From the NCBI RefSeq assembly GCF_029637605.1, contig NZ_CP121261.1, forward strand, positions 4,836,001-4,900,000: a DNA stretch of 64,000 bases. The letters are read 5' to 3'. A model generated the notes under the pieces. It did not search any database. It saw only the letters and a program-made list of their open reading frames with translations, and was not told the DNA's origin. This DNA is from Achromobacter spanius (GTDB lineage Bacteria; Pseudomonadota; Gammaproteobacteria; Burkholderiales; Burkholderiaceae_B). How positions within the stretch are numbered: the first letter of the stretch is position 1; each line of letters starts with the position of its first letter. Below are positions 27,263-37,483 of this stretch, piece after piece. The translations under genes were made by a program, and so were the position numbers.

Positions 27263-28135
27263 ATGGACAAGGGAAACTTCATGACGAATGCCTGGATTCG
27301 TGCCCGTGCCCTGGGTGGCGCGACACTGCTGGCGATGGGGCTGGCCGCGCCGTTGGCGGCGCAAAGCCTGTATCCCACCCCCGAGGCCGCGGCCGATGCC
27401 TTCGCCGACGCCCTGGCCACCAGCGATTCCGTTGCCATGGCAAAGGTGCTGGGACCCAACCACAATCAGCTGGTGCCGGGCGGCGTGGCGCAAGACGACA
27501 TCTACCGATTCCTGGCGGCCTGGGCCAAGAAGCACGAGGTCGTCACCGACGGTGGCCGCTCCTGGTTGGCCGTGGGCGAATCCGGCTGGACCTTGCCCGT
27601 GCCCATCGTAAGCGCGGGCAAGGGCTGGCGGTTTGACCCGGTGGCAGGCAAGGCCGAACTTCAGCGCCGTGCGATCGGCCGCAATGAACTGACCGCCATC
27701 GAAACCCTGCAGCAACTGCAGGCCGCGCAGACCCGTTACCAGCAAGGCGTGGGGCAAGGCCGCTACGCCAGCCGCCTGGTCAGCCGCCCCGGCGCCATGG
27801 ATGGCCTGTACTGGCCGGAGGTGCCCGGCGCCCCGCCGCAAGCCCTCGGGCCCGACGCGCTGGTCATGGGCCCGGAGGTGCCGGTGGCCGATGCGTATTA
27901 CGGTTATCGCTACAAAGTCCTGCCGGGCGGTAAAGACATGGCCTACCGCATCGTGGCATGGCCCGCGCGGTACGGGCAGACGGGCATCGGCACCTTCGTC
28001 ATCGGTCCGCAGGGCGGGGTACGCGAGGCCGATCTTGGCCCCTCGTCCGCCACCCGCGCGGCGTCGCTGCGCGACCGCGATGTCGACGCCGGAAACTGGG
28101 TGGAGGCCGACGCGCAACCCGCTGGCGCCAAATGA
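27263..28135 (+). CDS. DUF2950 family exported protein
   Basis: A 290-residue exported protein with a signal peptide (cleavage expected after LAAPLAAQS) and the DUF2950 segment YPTPEAAADAFADALA at its start. A central DGLYWPEVPGAPPQ and YGYRYKVLPGG are characteristic. Function unknown. ATG at 27263 follows GGAGG that overlaps the end of the DUF3300 gene, indicating coupled translation. Confidence 0.83.
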   Translation: MDKGNFMTNAWIRARALGGATLLAMGLAAPLAAQSLYPTPEAAADAFADALATSDSVAMAKVLGPNHNQLVPGGVAQDDIYRFLAAWAKKHEVVTDGGRSWLAVGESGWTLPVPIVSAGKGWRFDPVAGKAELQRRAIGRNELTAIETLQQLQAAQTRYQQGVGQGRYASRLVSRPGAMDGLYWPEVPGAPPQALGPDALVMGPEVPVADAYYGYRYKVLPGGKDMAYRIVAWPARYGQTGIGTFVIGPQGGVREADLGPSSATRAASLRDRDVDAGNWVEADAQPAGAK

Positions 28136-28295
28136 GTTTTTGGCGTTTCCGGGGGCTGCGCGAGCAGGGGTTGTTGCTGAGTGGCAACAGGCGCAAGCGA
28201 ATGCTCCCCAGCCCCTGCTTGATGCCCTTTTGAAAGGTGCGTGTGCATAAAATGGCGAGCACTGGGATCGGTGCCCGATCCTCCTTCGCCGGACC

Positions 28296-29291
28296 TTGAA
28301 ATTGAACCCCTTGCATTTTGTCCGCTACGCCCTGGTTGGCGTAGGGATGGCGCTTAGCGCAGCGGCGGCATCCGCCCCGATTTTTGTCCTGAATTCCTTG
28401 GACGCCAACGTCAGCATCGTCGACCCGGTGTCCTACAAAGAGCTTCGGCGCGTACCCACCGGCAAGGAACCGCACCACCTGTACCTGACGCCCGACGAAA
28501 AGTCGCTGATGGTGGCCAACGCGACGGGCAACACCATCACCATGATGGATCCGAAGACAGGCGAGGTGCAGCGCACCCTGAAGGATATCGTCGACCCCTA
28601 TCAGTTGCAGTTTTCTCCGGACATGAAGTGGTTCGTCACCGCCGCCAACCGGCTGGACCATATCGACATCTATGCCTGGCAGCCGCAGCATCCGGGCGCG
28701 GAACTGAAGCTGGTCAAGCGCTTGCAGGCGGGCAAGACGCCCAGCCACATCATGATCGACAAGCGCAGCACCACGGCCTACGTCACCTTGCAGGACAGCG
28801 ACCAGTTGATCGCCATCGACCTGGCCACGCAGACACCGAAGTGGACCGTGTCGGTGGGCAAGACGCCGGCCGACGTGTTTCTGACGCCTGACCAGAAAAC
28901 CCTGCTGGTGGCGCTGACGGGCGATTCCTTCGTGGAAGCCTATGACGTCAGCCACGGTCCCGCCAAGCTGATCAAGCGCATCCCCACCGGCGCCGGCGCG
29001 CACGCCTTTCGCGCGCAGGGCGACAAGCACCATCTGTTCGTCAGCAACCGCACCGCCAACTCCATCAGCCGTATCGACATGCTGACGCTGACCGTCACCG
29101 ACACCTTCGCCGTGCCGGGCGGCCCGGACTGCATGGACATCCTGGCGGATGGCAAAACGCTGCTGGTGACGTCGCGCTGGGCACGCAAGCTGACCGTGGT
29201 GGATTTGGAACAGAAGAAGGTCGTGAACCAGGTCCCGGTAGGAAAATCGCCGCACGGCGTATGGACGCTGAACCATGCACCAACCCGTTAA
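28296..29291 (+). CDS. YncE-like beta-propeller protein
   Basis: A 331-residue exported protein with an N-terminal signal-like hydrophobic stretch and repeated blades of the YVTN/YncE type, for example KEPHHLYLTPDEKSLMVANA, KTPSHIMIDKRSTTAYVTLQ and KTPADVFLTPDQKTLLVALT. Such proteins are periplasmic and often of unknown function, some bind DNA or redox partners. It starts with TTG at 28296, and no better start is seen. Its 3' end overlaps the deacetylase gene by 17 bases, suggesting a joint operon. Confidence 0.8.
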   Translation: MKLNPLHFVRYALVGVGMALSAAAASAPIFVLNSLDANVSIVDPVSYKELRRVPTGKEPHHLYLTPDEKSLMVANATGNTITMMDPKTGEVQRTLKDIVDPYQLQFSPDMKWFVTAANRLDHIDIYAWQPQHPGAELKLVKRLQAGKTPSHIMIDKRSTTAYVTLQDSDQLIAIDLATQTPKWTVSVGKTPADVFLTPDQKTLLVALTGDSFVEAYDVSHGPAKLIKRIPTGAGAHAFRAQGDKHHLFVSNRTANSISRIDMLTLTVTDTFAVPGGPDCMDILADGKTLLVTSRWARKLTVVDLEQKKVVNQVPVGKSPHGVWTLNHAPTR

Positions 29292-30066
29292 GAGCTTGCT
29301 CGCTGTCGCCCTTGCATTCGCCATCCCGATGGCGCATGCCGCGGCGCCGACCACCTGCGACAAGCCGGTCTACCTGACCTTCGACACCGGCCACATGGGC
29401 GTGGCGCCGCTGATCGCGGACGTGCTGGCGCGCCATCATGTGAAGGTCACTTTCTTCCTGGCCAACGAACGCACCAAGACAGACGGCGCAAGTTTGGACG
29501 ACGTGTGGGCGCCCTGGTGGAAGGCGCGCGTGGCGGAAGGCCATGCGTTTGCCTCGCACACCTACGACCACGTCTACTGGCAGGGCGACCTGCCCGGCGG
29601 CAAATTCCGCGTGAAGCCCAGCGCCGGCCCCAACACCGGCAAGCGCGCCGAAATGACGTCGGAACAATACTGCGCCGAGATCAAGCGATCCGCCACCCGC
29701 TTCCATCAGATGACGGGCGCCACCATGTTGCCGCTGTACCGCGCGCCGGGTGGCAAGACCTCGCCCGCCTTGCTCAAGGCCGCAAAAGAGTGTGGCTACG
29801 AACACGTGGGCTGGTCGCCAGCAGGTTTCCTGGGCGATGAACTGCCCAGCGACAAATTCCCCAACGCCAAGCTGCTGGACCAGGCCCTGCGCACGATCAA
29901 GCCAGGCGACATCCTGCTGGCGCATCTGGGCATCTGGTCGCGCCAGGACCCCTGGGCGCCCGCCGTGCTTGAACCCCTGATTGTCGGCCTGCAACAGAAG
30001 GGCTATTGTTTTGCCACCCTGGACAAGAACCCCGCCTATCGCGACTGGATCGCCACGCATCATTGA
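29275..30066 (+). CDS. Exported polysaccharide-deacetylase (NodB) family protein, atypical active site
   Basis: A 263-residue secreted protein with a signal peptide (ending MAHAAA) and a NodB fold. Motif 1 is LTFDTGH (Asp37, Thr38): the first aspartate remains but the metal-binding second aspartate of the usual TFDDG is Thr. Motif 2 SHTYDH supplies His95 and His99, motif 3 RAPGG and the C-terminal LAHLG are intact. Typical enzymes remove acetyl groups from glycans using a divalent metal. Thr38 could alter the metal site or activity. Coupled to the propeller gene upstream and 2 bases from the sterol-desaturase gene downstream. Confidence 0.82.
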   Translation: MHQPVKSLLAVALAFAIPMAHAAAPTTCDKPVYLTFDTGHMGVAPLIADVLARHHVKVTFFLANERTKTDGASLDDVWAPWWKARVAEGHAFASHTYDHVYWQGDLPGGKFRVKPSAGPNTGKRAEMTSEQYCAEIKRSATRFHQMTGATMLPLYRAPGGKTSPALLKAAKECGYEHVGWSPAGFLGDELPSDKFPNAKLLDQALRTIKPGDILLAHLGIWSRQDPWAPAVLEPLIVGLQQKGYCFATLDKNPAYRDWIATHH

Positions 30067-30068
30067 TC

Positions 30069-31076
30069 ATGGAAACGCTTAGCCAATTCTTCGGCGCAAG
30101 CCAGCAATGGCTCTTCGAAACCCTGATCCAGCCCGCGCTGTTTCACCTGGGCATGAGCAACCTCATCGAAGACGGCTACGACGCCACCATGTGGCTGCTG
30201 GTTGGCCTGGTGCAGGTGGCCGTGCTGGTGCTGGTGCTCGGCCCGCTGCAACGCCTGCGGCCGGTCGAACCCGTTACCGACCGCCGCCAGATCGGCATCG
30301 ACGTGCTCTACACCTTGATCCACCGGCTGGGCGTTTTCCGGCTGGCGCTGTTCTTCACCATCGACCCGTTCTGGGACAGCGTGTTCGGGCAGTTGCACGT
30401 GTGGGGCTTCGCGCCGTTCCAGCTTGACCAGTACTGGCCCGGCGTCACCGACAAAGCCTGGGTCAGCCTGATCATCTATCTGCTGCTGTTCGACGCGGTC
30501 GACTACTTCTACCACCGCGCGCAGCATCGCTTTGGCTGGCTATGGGCGCTGCATGCCGTGCATCACAGTCAACGCCAGATGACCGTCTGGAGCGATGACC
30601 GCAACCACCTGCTGGACGACATGCTGCGCGACGTGCTGGTCGTGTTCGTGTCGCAACTGGTGGGCGTGCCGCCCGCGCAGTTCGTAGTGGTGGTGGCCAT
30701 TACGCAATTGGCGCAGAGCCTGTCGCACGCGAACCTGCGCATGCACTTTGGCGCGTTGGGTGAACGCTTGCTGGTCAGCCCGCGTTTTCATCGGCACCAC
30801 CATTCCATCGCCTATGACGCCTCCACCCCCGGCCCCGTCGGCGGCTATAACTTCGCCGCGCTGTTCCCCATCTGGGACGTGCTGTTTCGTACCGCCCGCT
30901 TCGGCGTGGGCTACGGCCCCACGGGCATCCATGACCAGCAGGCCGAATTGGGCGGACGCGACTACGGCCGCGGATTCTGGTCCCAGCAATGGCTGGGATT
31001 GAAGCGCATGGTGGGGCGTGACCGCGAGCCGGCGTCCGCACCGCCCGCGCCGCCGGGAGCGGCTGAGCGGGCTTGA
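30069..31076 (+). CDS. Sterol desaturase/fatty acid hydroxylase family membrane protein
   Basis: A 335-residue integral membrane protein with several hydrophobic segments. The three histidine clusters of the di-iron fatty acid hydroxylase superfamily are present: HRAQH, HAVHH and HRHHH. Family members hydroxylate or desaturate lipids or carotenoids at the membrane. ATG at 30069 is two bases after the deacetylase stop, so it is probably co-transcribed with it. Substrate unknown. Confidence 0.86.
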   Translation: METLSQFFGASQQWLFETLIQPALFHLGMSNLIEDGYDATMWLLVGLVQVAVLVLVLGPLQRLRPVEPVTDRRQIGIDVLYTLIHRLGVFRLALFFTIDPFWDSVFGQLHVWGFAPFQLDQYWPGVTDKAWVSLIIYLLLFDAVDYFYHRAQHRFGWLWALHAVHHSQRQMTVWSDDRNHLLDDMLRDVLVVFVSQLVGVPPAQFVVVVAITQLAQSLSHANLRMHFGALGERLLVSPRFHRHHHSIAYDASTPGPVGGYNFAALFPIWDVLFRTARFGVGYGPTGIHDQQAELGGRDYGRGFWSQQWLGLKRMVGRDREPASAPPAPPGAAERA

Positions 31077-31124
31077 TGTCGGTCTGAAGCCGCGCGAAGA
31101 ATGAACCCGCGCGACGAACCAGGC

Positions 31125-31625
31125 CTACGCCGCGTCGTGCGTGGTTTCGCGCTTGATCTCGTCGTGGCGGCGTTCCATTTCCTGGCGCAGTTCGCGGCGC
31201 AGGCGCGCGGCTTCGAAGCGCTGCCGCTCTTCCAGGTTGCGCGGGGCCAGCGGGGGCACGGCCGTGGGCGCGCCCTTGTCGTCCACCGCCACCATTGTGA
31301 AATAACAGCTGTTGGTGTGGCGCACGAGCTTCTGGCGGATGTCTTCGGTGACGACCTTGATGCCGATCTCCATCGACGTGCGCCCGGTGAAGTTCACGGC
31401 CGCCAGGAAAGTCACCAATTCGCCCACGTGGATGGGTTCGCGAAACACCACCTGATCCACGGACAGCGTCACCACGTATTGGCCGGCGTAGCGGCTGGCA
31501 CAGGCGTAGGCCACCTGGTCCAGGTACTTCAGAATGGTTCCGCCGTGGACGTTTCCTGAAAAATTCGCCATGTCCGGCGTCATCAGGATGGTCATCGACA
31601 ATTGGTGGCTAAAGGCGTCGTCCAT
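31125..31625 (-). CDS. Acyl-CoA thioesterase, hotdog fold (YciA-like)
   Basis: A 166-residue hotdog-fold protein. Near the N terminus it has MANFSGNVHGGTILKYLDQV, the helix and catalytic region of YciA/acot-type acyl-CoA thioesterases, with a later NSCYFTMVAVDDKG. It hydrolyses acyl-CoA to free acid and CoA in the cytoplasm. Charged C-terminal helix (RRELRQEMERRHDE). Stands alone between convergent neighbours. Confidence 0.88.
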   Translation of the reverse strand: MDDAFSHQLSMTILMTPDMANFSGNVHGGTILKYLDQVAYACASRYAGQYVVTLSVDQVVFREPIHVGELVTFLAAVNFTGRTSMEIGIKVVTEDIRQKLVRHTNSCYFTMVAVDDKGAPTAVPPLAPRNLEERQRFEAARLRRELRQEMERRHDEIKRETTHDAA

Positions 31626-31703
31626 GGCGGGCGCTCATCACTCAAAAATAAAACGCCTATGGTAGCGGCAGTGGCTGTCATGGTGCCGACTACTGGGCAC
31701 GTC

Positions 31704-33281
31704 CTAGGGTTTATTCGCGGATGTCCGGGCTGACGCTGGCGCCAATGGTTGTGCAGGCCCTTGCGTCGGCGGTTCCGGCATCGCCTGCGCGACTGGCGAC
31801 GCGGCGTCGGGCAGCGCCTCGGGCCCGTTGCGTACCAGCGCCGGTGGGATCCACAAGCCATCCAGCAACGCGGGCTGCGGCTCGTACACGCGCAGCAACA
31901 GAGTCGCCGGCCCCGCCGACGGCAGCGGTAGCCAGTTGGCCTGCTGTTCTGGCGGGGGCGGCGTGTGGCTGATGGGCAGCTCCAGCGAACCGTCGGCGTT
32001 GTAAAGCAAGGGCGAGCGGTCGCCCAGGGCATAACGGTTCAGGATATTTGCCACCGGCATGCCCTGGCTGTCGTAGGCCGCCAGCGACCACGACGCGCCG
32101 GCGGGCGGCAACTGCCCGGCTTCAAAGCGCATGACGTAGTGGTGCGCGCCATCGATAGGCGCGCCCTGGCTGTCGGCCGCCAGCAGCAGCACGGACAAGT
32201 CTTCGGGCAGGCCGGCGCCGGGTTGTGCCTGGGCGGCCAGCGCGCGGCGCAGATAGGCGTTGCCGTACACGCCCACGCTGGCCGTCTCCTGCTGCCACCC
32301 GTTCAGGCTGCGCAAGCTGGCGCCCGCGGCGGCGGCCATGCGCTCACGCGCGGCGCGCAGGCCGCGTCGCATGCCTTGTTTGGCGGGGTGGTCCAGCTTG
32401 TCGAAGTCAAAGGGCCTGCCGGGTATCAATCCCACCCGGCGCAGCATGGCCAGCACCGGCTGGTCGGTGGCGTGCGGCGGATTTTGGCGCAGCAGCGCGG
32501 CGGCGTAGGTGAAGTAGGCATCGGTCGGCATGGATTCCACCTGTTCGCGCACCGGAATCTTCAGGTCCAGGTTCGGGTCGGACTTCACGCGCTGCGATTG
32601 CGCGGGCAGGTTCCATTGCGACAGCGGCGTCAGCGTGTAGCCATCCTGCAAGGCGTGCACGGCCGCATAGTCGGCGGGTCCGTTGGTTTGGATGAGGATC
32701 TTGCTCCAGACGTGGGCAGTCGGCGCGTCGATGCGCGCCATGCCCGAAGGCAGCGTGCCCGTCCAGCCGGGCGGCACGATGACGGTGTTGGACTTGGCGG
32801 TGCCCGTGGTGCGCTGGCCCAGCGTGGCGAAGACGTCCGTCCACATATCCAGCAGGGTCAGCGTGGACAGCCGGCCCTGGGTGTCGGGCACCGACAGCAC
32901 CACGGGGCCGGCCGTCAGGTCCACCCAGCCCGTGCTGCGCAGCATGTCGGGGTTGGCCCAGGGCGAGGCCGCGACGGCGCCGGCCTGGGGCAGCGTGCGG
33001 CCATGCAGGAAGGTGTTGGCGGCCGCGCCTTTGTCGCCTTGCGACGGGTGCGTGAACTGGCGCCGGGTCAGGTCCATCGTGACCAGCGGATAAAAGTACA
33101 GATAGCCCTGCATGGCCGCTTGATGCGCGGCTTCGGTGGCGGCGGCGGCGGGCGTGGGGCGGCCGGACGCGGGGGCGGCATGCACGGTGTGGGCGGGCGT
33201 TCCAGCCAGACAGGCAAGCAAGAGGGCCGAGAGGGCAAAGCGGTCCAGACGGTCCAAGCGGGCAAAGCGGCGCATCGGCAT
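31704..33281 (-). CDS. DUF1254/DUF1214 family exported protein
   Basis: A 525-residue protein with a signal-like hydrophobic stretch (ALSALLLACLAGTPAHTVHA) near the N terminus. The body has the DUF1254 features FYPLVTMDLTRRQF and GPVVLSVPDTQGRLSTLTLL, and the DUF1214 C-terminal features YVMRFEAGQLPPAGASWSLA and PLLYNADGSLELPI. Function unknown; members are often periplasmic. An ATG at 33281 or 33275 is possible; the former gives a basic N terminus. Divergent from fdnG. Confidence 0.82.
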   Translation of the reverse strand: MPMRRFARLDRLDRFALSALLLACLAGTPAHTVHAAPASGRPTPAAAATEAAHQAAMQGYLYFYPLVTMDLTRRQFTHPSQGDKGAAANTFLHGRTLPQAGAVAASPWANPDMLRSTGWVDLTAGPVVLSVPDTQGRLSTLTLLDMWTDVFATLGQRTTGTAKSNTVIVPPGWTGTLPSGMARIDAPTAHVWSKILIQTNGPADYAAVHALQDGYTLTPLSQWNLPAQSQRVKSDPNLDLKIPVREQVESMPTDAYFTYAAALLRQNPPHATDQPVLAMLRRVGLIPGRPFDFDKLDHPAKQGMRRGLRAARERMAAAAGASLRSLNGWQQETASVGVYGNAYLRRALAAQAQPGAGLPEDLSVLLLAADSQGAPIDGAHHYVMRFEAGQLPPAGASWSLAAYDSQGMPVANILNRYALGDRSPLLYNADGSLELPISHTPPPPEQQANWLPLPSAGPATLLLRVYEPQPALLDGLWIPPALVRNGPEALPDAASPVAQAMPEPPTQGPAQPLAPASARTSANKP

Positions 33282-33504
33282 TCCAATTGTCAGGCAGTCA
33301 ACGCGAAATGTAGCAGCCGGCAGACAATCCAAAATCTGCGAACAACTTCCATTTCGCTTTCATTTCCGCAGTGCAGCGTGCGTTTTACATGGCGTGGGCG
33401 TCCGCCTTGGGCATATACTTTTCCAATGTCCTTCGATGCCGTAGGGCTTTTTCCGCGTTGGGCGAGCCATCGGCTTTGTTCATTCACCAGGAGAGGAGTG
33501 CTTC

Positions 33505-36500
33505 ATGGTCAACATGAATCGCCGCCAGTTCTTCAAGGTGACGGGTGCAACCCTGGCAGGCTCCAGCCTGGCATTGCTGGGGGTAGCCCCCGGCACGGCC
33601 ATGGCTGAGGTCCGTCAGTACAAACTTGCGCGCATGACTGAAACGCGCAACACCTGTCCCTACTGTTCGGTCGCCTGTGGCTTGCTGATGTACGGTCTGG
33701 GCGATGGGTCCAAGAACGCGCGTGCCAGCATCATGCACATTGAGGGCGACCCTGATCACCCCGTCAACCGCGGCACGCTCTGTCCGAAGGGTGCGGCGCT
33801 GATTGACTTCATCCACAGCCCCAACCGCCTGAAGTACCCGGAATATCGGGCGCCCGGTTCGGACAAGTGGCAGCGGATGTCCTGGGACGAAGCACTCACC
33901 CGCATCACCAAACTCATGAAAGCCGACCGCGATGCGAACTTCGTCGAGAAGACCGCGGACGGCAAAACGGTTAACCGGTGGCTGACCACCGGCATGCTGG
34001 CCGCCTCGGCAAGCAGCAACGAGGTGGGCTACGTCACGCACAAGACCGTGCGCAGCATGGGGATGTTGGCATTCGATAATCAAGCACGTGTCTGACACGG
34101 CCCGACGGTGGCAGGTCTTGCCCCGACGTTTGGCCGTGGAGCGATGACGAACCATTGGGTCGACATCAAGAACGCGGACGTAGTGTTGATCATGGGCGGC
34201 AATGCCGCCGAGGCCCACCCCTGCGGGTTCAAGTGGGTAACCGAAGCCAAGGCCCATAACAAGGCCAAGCTGATCGTCGTGGATCCGCGCTTTACGCGCT
34301 CGGCGTCCGTGGCGGACTTCTACGCGCCCATACGCACCGGCACCGACATCATCTTCCTGGGTGGCGTCATCAAGTACCTGTTGGATAACGACAAGATCCA
34401 GCACGAGTACGTGCGCAACTACACCGACTTTTCCTTCATCGTGCGCGAGGATTTTGCGTTCGACGCGGGCCTGTATTCGGGCTACAACGCCGACAAGCGC
34501 ACCTACGACAAGGCAAGCTGGGACTACGAGCGCGGCGACGACGGCTACGTCAAGACGGACCCCACGCTGGCGCATCCGCGCACCGTCTACCAACTGCTGA
34601 AGAAGCACTATTCGCGCTACACCGAAGACATGGTCGAGCGCGTGTGCGGCACGCCGAAGGACAAGTTCCTGAAGGTGTGCGAGATGCTGGCGTCCACCGC
34701 CAGCCCCAACCGCGCGGCCACGGTGCTGTACGCGCTGGGTTGGACGCAGCATTCCATTGGTTCGCAGATCATCCGCACCGGCGCCATGGTGCAGTTGCTG
34801 CTGGGCAACATCGGCATCGCGGGCGGCGGCATGAATGCGCTGCGCGGGCACTCGAACATCCAGGGCCTGACCGACCTGGGGCTGATGTCCAACCTGCTGC
34901 CGGGCTACCTGACGCTGCCCAACGAAGCCGAACAGGAGTACGGCAAGTACATCGAAACCCGCACGCTGAAGCCGCTGCGCCCCAACCAGCTCAGCTACTG
35001 GCAGAACTACAACAAGTTCCACGTCAGCCTGATGAAGGCCTGGTGGGGCCAGGCCGCCACGGCGGAAAACAATTGGGCCTTCGACTACCTGCCCAAGCTG
35101 GACAAGCTCTACGACATGCTGCAAGTCTACGAGCTCATGGTCCAGGGCAAGATGAACGGCTACATCGCGCAGGGCTTCAACCCGCTGGCGGCCGCGCCCA
35201 ACAAGTCCAAGATGAACGACGGCTTCGCCAAGCTGAAGTACCTGATCATCATGGATCCGCTCGTCACCGAGACCTCGGAATTCTGGCGTAACGCGGGCGA
35301 GCTCAACGATGTGGACCCGTCCCAGATCCAGACCGAAGTCTTCCGCCTGCCCACCACCTGTTTTGCCGAGGAAGACGGCGCGCTGGTGAACTCCGGGCGC
35401 TGGTTGCAGTGGCACTGGAAGGGCGCCGAGCCCCCCGGCGAAGCCAAGAGCGACATCGAAATCATGTCGCTCATCTTCACGCGCCTGCGCAAGATGTACC
35501 AGGACGAAGGCGGCACGTATCCCGACCCCATCGTCAACCTGTCCTGGCCGTACGCCAACCCGCAGAACCCCACCGCGGAAGAGCTGGCCAAGGAATATTC
35601 CGGCCGCGCGCTCGCGGACCTTGTCGACCCCAAGGACCCCACCAAAGTCACTCGCAAGGGCGGTGAGCAATTGGCGGGCTTTGCGGAACTGCGTGATGAC
35701 GGCTCCACGGCCAGCGGCTGTTGGATCTTCGCCGGCGCCTGGGGCCCCGGTGGCAACCTGATGGCCCGGCGCGACAACAGCGACCCCACCGGCATCGGGC
35801 AGACCCTGAACTGGGCCTGGTCATGGCCGGCCAACCGCCGCATCCTGTACAACCGCGCGTCTTGCGATGTAACGGGCAAGCCGTTCGACCCCAGCCGCAG
35901 GCTGATCAGCTGGAACGGCAAGGCCTGGACGGGTGTCGACATTCCCGACTTCAAGGGTGACGAAAACCCGGCAGGCGGCATGGGTCCGTTCATCATGAAC
36001 CCGGAGGGCGTGGCGCGCTTCTTCGCGCGGGCAAGCATGGCCGAAGGGCCGTTCCCCGAACACTACGAACCCTTCGAGACGCCACTGGGCTACAACCCGC
36101 TGTACCCGAAGGCCAAGGGCGTGACCAGCAACCCGGCCGCGCGCGTCTTCAAGGACGACCTGGCCGCGATGGGCACGGTGGAAAACTTCCCGTATGTGGC
36201 CACCACCTATCGCTTGACCGAGCATTTCCACTACTGGACCAAGAACGTCGAGATCAATGCGATTCTCCAGCCGGAGCAATTCGTGGAGATCGGCGACGCG
36301 CTGGCCAAGGAACTGGGCATCGCCAACGGGTCGCGGGTGAAAGTGACGTCCAACCGTGGCTACATCAAGGCGGTGGCGCTGGTCACCAAGCGCTTGCGTG
36401 CGTTGACCATCGAGGGCAAGACGGTGCACCACGTGGGCATTCCCATTCACTGGGGCTTTGTGGGCCTGGCCAGACCCGGCTTCCTTGCCAACACCCTGAC

Positions 36501-36573
36501 GCCATTCGTGGGCGACGGCAATTCCCAGACACCGGAATTCAAGTCGTTCCTGGTCAAGGTCGAAAAGGTATAG
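33505..36573 (+). CDS. fdnG: Formate dehydrogenase-N alpha subunit, selenocysteine-containing
   Basis: Catalytic subunit that oxidises formate to CO2 on the periplasmic side with a molybdenum bis-MGD cofactor and one [4Fe-4S] cluster. The gene reads through an in-frame TGA at 34093-34095, residue 197: the flanking [21 protein letters not shown] matches the active site of the known selenoenzyme. Total 1022 residues with Sec. The N terminus [17 protein letters not shown] is a twin-arginine signal. CPYCSVACG begins the Fe-S motif. A hairpin with the GGTCT loop directly follows the UGA. It is followed by fdnH and fdnI, and fdhE/selA/selB downstream. Automatic pipelines may split it at the TGA. 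Confidence 0.96.
34093..34135 (+). promoter_or_regulatory. Bacterial SECIS element of fdnG
   Basis: Starts at the UGA codon. The apical stem ggca/tgcc (34110-34113 and 34119-34122) carries the loop ggtct, the GGTCT known to bind SelB. The lower arms ggcc (34099-34102) and ggcc (34132-34135) can pair. The whole fits in the space expected for bacterial SECIS hairpins just downstream of UGA. Confidence 0.85.
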
Positions 36574-36583
36574 GAGAACCGAC

Positions 36584-37483
36584 ATGTCCATGCAATCCCT
36601 AGACATCAAGCGGCGCTCCGCCACCACCACGCCGCCGCCCGGCATCCGGGAACCTGTCACGGGTTCGGTGGCCAAGCTGATCGACGTGTCCAAGTGCATC
36701 GGCTGCAAGGCCTGCCAAAGCGCCTGTATGGAATGGAACGATCTGCGCGACGAGATCGGCACCAACGTCGGCGTCTACGACAACCCGGCTGACCTGACCG
36801 AGCATTCCTGGACCGTCATGCGCTTCTCGGAATACGAGAACCCCGCGGGCGACCTGGAATGGCTGATCCGCAAGGACGGCTGCATGCACTGCGAGGACCC
36901 GGGCTGCCTGAAGGCCTGTCCATCGCCGGGGGCCATCATCCAGTACACCAACGGCATCGTGGATTTCCACGAGGAAAACTGCATTGGTTGCGGCTACTGC
37001 ATCACCGGCTGTCCGTTCGACGTGCCGCGCATCGCCAAGAAAGACAACAAGGCCTACAAGTGCACCTTGTGCTCCGACCGCGTGGCGGTCGGCCAGGAGC
37101 CGGCCTGCGTCAAGGCCTGTCCCACCGGCGCCATCGTCTTCGGCACCAAGGAAGACATGAAGCAGCATGCCGAAGAGCGCATCGTGGACCTGAAGTCGCG
37201 CGGCTTCGACCAGGCCGGGCTGTACGACCCGCAAGGCGTGGGCGGCACCCACGTCATGTATGTGCTGCATCACGCCGACCAGCCCGGGCTGTATCACGGC
37301 CTGCCCAAAGACCCGCACATCAGCCCGATGGTGTCGCTGTGGAAGGGCCTGGCCAAACCGGTGGGCCTGGCCATGATGGCCCTGACCGCCCTGGCGGGCT
37401 TCTTCCATTACGCCCGCGTGGGCCGCAACGAGGTGTCGGAAGAGGACGAGCGCCGCGCCGAAGAGGAGATGCGTCATGACTGA
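36584..37483 (+). CDS. fdnH: Formate dehydrogenase-N iron-sulfur beta subunit
   Basis: A 299-residue electron-transfer subunit. Four cysteine-rich motifs for [4Fe-4S] clusters are visible: [35 protein letters not shown] and CTLCSDR with a later CVKAC. A C-terminal membrane helix ([20 protein letters not shown]) anchors it. Passes electrons from FdnG to the FdnI heme b. It starts 10 bases after fdnG and overlaps fdnI by eight bases. Confidence 0.95.
   Translation: MSMQSLDIKRRSATTTPPPGIREPVTGSVAKLIDVSKCIGCKACQSACMEWNDLRDEIGTNVGVYDNPADLTEHSWTVMRFSEYENPAGDLEWLIRKDGCMHCEDPGCLKACPSPGAIIQYTNGIVDFHEENCIGCGYCITGCPFDVPRIAKKDNKAYKCTLCSDRVAVGQEPACVKACPTGAIVFGTKEDMKQHAEERIVDLKSRGFDQAGLYDPQGVGGTHVMYVLHHADQPGLYHGLPKDPHISPMVSLWKGLAKPVGLAMMALTALAGFFHYARVGRNEVSEEDERRAEEEMRHD

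Noticed and set aside
33484..35670. Open frame of over 700 codons opposite fdnG
   Set aside because: High GC depletes stop codons in the complementary frame. It has no domain and lies wholly opposite a proven selenoprotein gene.
33505..36573. Apparent nonsense mutation splitting the formate dehydrogenase gene at 34093
   Set aside because: The TGA is in the exact context of the known selenocysteine codon, a SECIS hairpin follows, and the whole selenocysteine machinery is adjacent.
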